Positions 6,634 through 8,455 of a DNA stretch of 8,455 nucleotides are shown piece by piece. Location of the stretch: the NCBI GenBank assembly GCA_001803565.1, contig MHDQ01000110.1, positions 1 to 8,455 of the forward strand, given 5' to 3'. Each line of letters starts with the position of its first letter. Positions within the stretch are counted from its first letter, which is position 1. The notes beneath the pieces were generated by a model. That model saw nothing but the letters and a program-made list of their open reading frames with translations, did not search any database and was not told the DNA's origin. The translations under genes were made by a program, and so were the position numbers. The DNA comes from Nitrospinae bacterium RIFCSPLOWO2_12_FULL_45_22 (lineage in GTDB: Bacteria; 2-12-FULL-45-22).

Positions 6634-7752
6634 ATGGAAGGGCTGATGAGCTTTTTGACCCTGGTACTGGAAAGCAATGATGTCCTGGTAGAACGAAAGG
6701 ATGGAGGCAGGATCGAGGCCCTTTTACCCAGGGATATAGCCACCTCCCTTGGTATCAGGGAATATCAAACCTTCTGCTTTGACTCCCAGGAGGCCCGTTC
6801 GGACGATCTGGTAGTTACCTATGATTCTGATCTCATAGATAGGCTTTCTGTATTGCTGGATAGAAAGGGCCAGCTTTCTCAGATTATCCTCCCCGGCGCT
6901 TTTATCAGGCGGGACCGGGCTGAGGAGTCCTTACGGAAGAGGCTGGTACTCAATAATGCCGTATATCGCATAAAAGACTTTGAAGAAAAAAGGGTCGCTT
7001 ATAGGGTCTTCAACCTCAAATATACCGCTATCTCTGATGAAAAGAGGGAAGATATAATAACGATAATTATCAATGAGGCTACCCTCTCTTTCCCAGAAGA
7101 GATGCTGGAGGTTATTGGCCCTTATTTGAGAGAAGGGCAGGAACCGAATGAGAGTGTTCAAATTCCGTCCTCTCGGCCTATAGAAGAGGTCTATAGGATG
7201 GCTTTGAGGGTTCTTAGGAGGAAGATTGGAGAGGAGTTATCTGATTTTGAACGGAGTATGAACCGCCGATTGAAGAAGGATATTTTAAGATTAGAAGATT
7301 ACTATGAAACTATAAAGGAGGAGATCCGTCAGAAGATTGCCAAAAAAAACCTGGAAGGAGAGCACAGAAAAGCAGAAGAGTCAAGGTTAAAGGCTACCGA
7401 GGTCGAACTGGAACGGCGTATAAAGGATCAGATAGAGAAGTATTCCGTTAAGGTAGAATCAAAGCTGATTAATGCCCTGAGGGTAATAGTTCCCTCTGCC
7501 CTGTTTAATGTTGAGCTACAACGCAAGAAGGAAAAAAGAGAGGTAAAGATAGGTTATAATCCTCTGCTTAAGAAGATAGAGTATCTGAGTTGTGAAGGGT
7601 GTTTGGCCAGGGGCTGCTATCTCTGTGATGACTTGCACGTCCTGTGCCAGAGATGCTTTTTTAAATGCCCGGGGTGCGAAAAAACCTTATGCCGTGTTTG
7701 TTATCCTGATAGTTGCCCCCGTTGCAAAGGTATAATTGACAGCGGATTGTAA
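6634..7752 (+). CDS. SNF2-partner protein: central charged helical region and C-terminal six-CxxC zinc cluster
   Basis: This 372-residue protein is encoded with no spacer after the SNF2 gene (TAG-ATG). GAGGT at 6625-6629 supports ATG 6634, while GGAAGGG at 6636-6642 leaves Met5 (6646) possible. Residues 1-165 look like a mixed alpha/beta domain. The piece RVFNLKYTAISDEKRED at 124-140 recalls segments I associate with C-terminal extensions of large SNF2/HelD-like proteins, so this may be a split-off part of such an ATPase; that is inference. Residues about 185-300 are long, highly charged helices, probably coiled coil. Residues 320-364 hold twelve cysteines as six CxxC pairs (320/323, 328/331, 338/341, 345/348, 353/356, 361/364), enough for about three zinc ions in a RING- or treble-clef-like array. 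No catalytic motif is seen. It is likely a DNA-, protein- or RNA-polymerase-binding subunit of the ATPase. I do not recognise a named family. Confidence 0.75.
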   Translation: MEGLMSFLTLVLESNDVLVERKDGGRIEALLPRDIATSLGIREYQTFCFDSQEARSDDLVVTYDSDLIDRLSVLLDRKGQLSQIILPGAFIRRDRAEESLRKRLVLNNAVYRIKDFEEKRVAYRVFNLKYTAISDEKREDIITIIINEATLSFPEEMLEVIGPYLREGQEPNESVQIPSSRPIEEVYRMALRVLRRKIGEELSDFERSMNRRLKKDILRLEDYYETIKEEIRQKIAKKNLEGEHRKAEESRLKATEVELERRIKDQIEKYSVKVESKLINALRVIVPSALFNVELQRKKEKREVKIGYNPLLKKIEYLSCEGCLARGCYLCDDLHVLCQRCFFKCPGCEKTLCRVCYPDSCPRCKGIIDSGL

Positions 7753-7771
7753 ACTGTGAAAGGGGGGGAGA

Positions 7772-7885
7772 CTATATTATCAATAGAACAAAATTTTTGG
7801 GTCCACCATTTTTTTCTAAAGCCGCTAATGTTCTTTTAATTCGCTCACCGACAAACCAATCTTTTAACTCTTTTGCTGTTTCCAT
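7772..7885 (-). pseudogene. 5' remnant of a likely LUD-domain (LutC-like) gene
   Basis: On the minus strand, GGGAGGGG (7889-7896) precedes an ATG at 7885 by three bases. The frame gives METAKELKDWFVGERIKRTL then AALEKNG before unrelated residues and a stop after 37 codons. This opening (acidic start, DWF, then a helix ending in AL-x-K-N-G) is what I recall for LUD-domain proteins related to lactate-utilisation LutC. The family normally exceeds 150 residues, so everything after NG (near 7807) has been lost. The ribosome site and start are intact, so a short peptide could still be made. The break abuts the end of the SNF2 operon, which suggests that the operon inserted here or that a deletion joined the two. 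Assignment is from the N-terminal pattern alone. Confidence 0.45.
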
Positions 7886-8188
7886 ATGACCCCTCCCAAA
7901 ATCAATTCTTTCAGTCTTAGCTGTTTAGTCTTTATTGCTATATTTATTGAAATATTCTAGTTGGATAAAATGTTATGCAAACCAAATAATGAGAAGCCAG
8001 GGAGAATTTCTTTAACAGATAAGGCTTTTTTGTCTTATATTCAAGTTTTAAGACTTCTATAAACGGCCAAAGGTACATTTTTCTGGTTAGTTCACTTCTC
8101 TCGCATATCAGGTATTTTTTGTCAACCTGTTCTTTTGCAAAAAAATTATTGACAAAGGTCCTGCTCAAAAAATACAATTTATTACGAC
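7886..8188. other. AT-rich gene-free stretch
   Basis: About 300 bases between the LUD-like remnant and the recombinase remnant. A minus-strand frame of 83 codons from a TTG near 8195 crosses it, but there is no ribosome site, no recognisable motif, and its Phe/Leu/Lys/Tyr-rich content is what AT-rich DNA gives by chance. The part next to 7885 should hold the upstream region of the minus-strand remnant; I see no convincing promoter. Confidence 0.4.
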
Positions 8189-8455
8189 GAAACAATCACA
8201 GCCCTGCCAGCCGGCATGGGGGAACGTACCCAGCAGCCCGGTGCATGTTCTGTACGGATGCTTACCGAGTTTCATAAAAAACACCGGCCTGCATATTCGA
8301 GGATGAACTCCAAGAATATTTCCTCTACCGCAAAAACGTCAATAAGTGGTCCCCCCAACACCATGTGCATTTGTTACTGTGTAATCTGCCTCTTCTATGT
8401 CAAGGTGTTCAAACGGCTAAGGAAGGCCAATAATGGTTACATTACAGGCAAATTT
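8189..8455 (+). pseudogene. Tyrosine recombinase (phage integrase family), N-terminal part with two frameshifts, cut by window edge
   Basis: One frame reads ITALPAGMGERTQQ and then CSVRMLTEFHKKHRP (about 8195-8290). The coding signal then moves one base over to FEDELQEYFLYRKNVNKWSP (about 8296-8354) and back to NTMCICYCVICLFYVKVFKR (from 8357). Together these match the order of the N-terminal SAM-like core-binding domain of integrase/XerC-type recombinases: a TQQAY-like helix, a VRML helix, the (E)DEL-x-x-YFLYRKN segment, and the NTMRI...FFY helix. The second shift is repaired by removing one C from CCCCCC at 8351-8356; the first is a lost base near 8294-8298. Because the two cancel, the outer frame stays open. 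After KR the similarity fades. The catalytic R...HxxR...Y domain would lie to the right and is not seen. It is probably a relic of a mobile element, or a gene with sequencing errors. Confidence 0.65.

Noticed and set aside
7944-8195. 83-codon minus-strand reading frame
   Set aside because: TTG start, no ribosome site, composition expected from AT-rich DNA, and it runs opposite to the recombinase remnant at its right end.
1-8455. CRISPR array, tRNA or rRNA genes
   Set aside because: No regularly spaced direct repeats, no tRNA-like cloverleaf and no rRNA-like sequence were found on either strand by reading.

Overview
The window looks like an accessory, mosaic stretch of a bacterial chromosome. 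SD-type ribosome sites, ATGA gene overlaps and a consensus-like sigma-70 promoter are visible. The gene types (MNT/HEPN pair, radical SAM/SPASM protein, RapA-like SNF2 ATPase with TPRs) suggest an uncultured, probably anaerobic bacterium of the kind recovered from groundwater or sediment metagenomes. No phylum can be fixed from this sequence. Base composition shifts visibly: about 349-1900 is GC-richer, 1920-4340 is AT-rich, 4342-7752 is intermediate, and 7753-8200 is AT-rich again. This fits blocks of different origin.

Left part: the window opens in the last codons of a serine beta-lactamase-family hydrolase (2-103). A promoter with a perfect 10-bp inverted repeat over its -35 box then leads into a radical SAM/SPASM-type enzyme (349-1347). 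This is followed by a broken fatty-acid-hydroxylase/sterol-desaturase-family gene (1379-1916), with one frameshift at an A-run and a lost 3' half at a C-rich junction.

Middle part: three small AT-rich units. The first is an overlapping MNT nucleotidyltransferase and HEPN (UPF0332-type) pair (1965-2707), bracketed by an 8-bp direct repeat. The second is a frameshifted gene for a protein with two tandem 'I-x-(Y/F)-D-x-x-W-N' repeats, overlapping by ATGA a GIY-YIG domain protein that retains all six expected catalytic positions (2773-3754). The third is an isolated 72-residue gene (3969-4187).

Right part: a two-gene operon (4342-7752) is the most interesting intact unit. It encodes a TPR-SNF2/RapA-like ATPase, followed with no spacer by a 372-residue protein with a charged helical (probably coiled-coil) middle and a C-terminal cluster of six CxxC pairs. 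I do not recognise this pair as a named system. It could be a DNA- or RNA-polymerase-remodelling or defence unit, but no nuclease or methylase is visible in it. After it come gene remnants: the first ~27 codons of a likely LUD-domain (LutC-like) gene on the minus strand (7772-7885) and the N-terminal part of a tyrosine recombinase with two compensating frameshifts, running off the right edge (8189-8455).

All four frameshifts I infer are single-base, and at least three sit in homopolymer runs, so read or assembly error has to be weighed against true gene decay.
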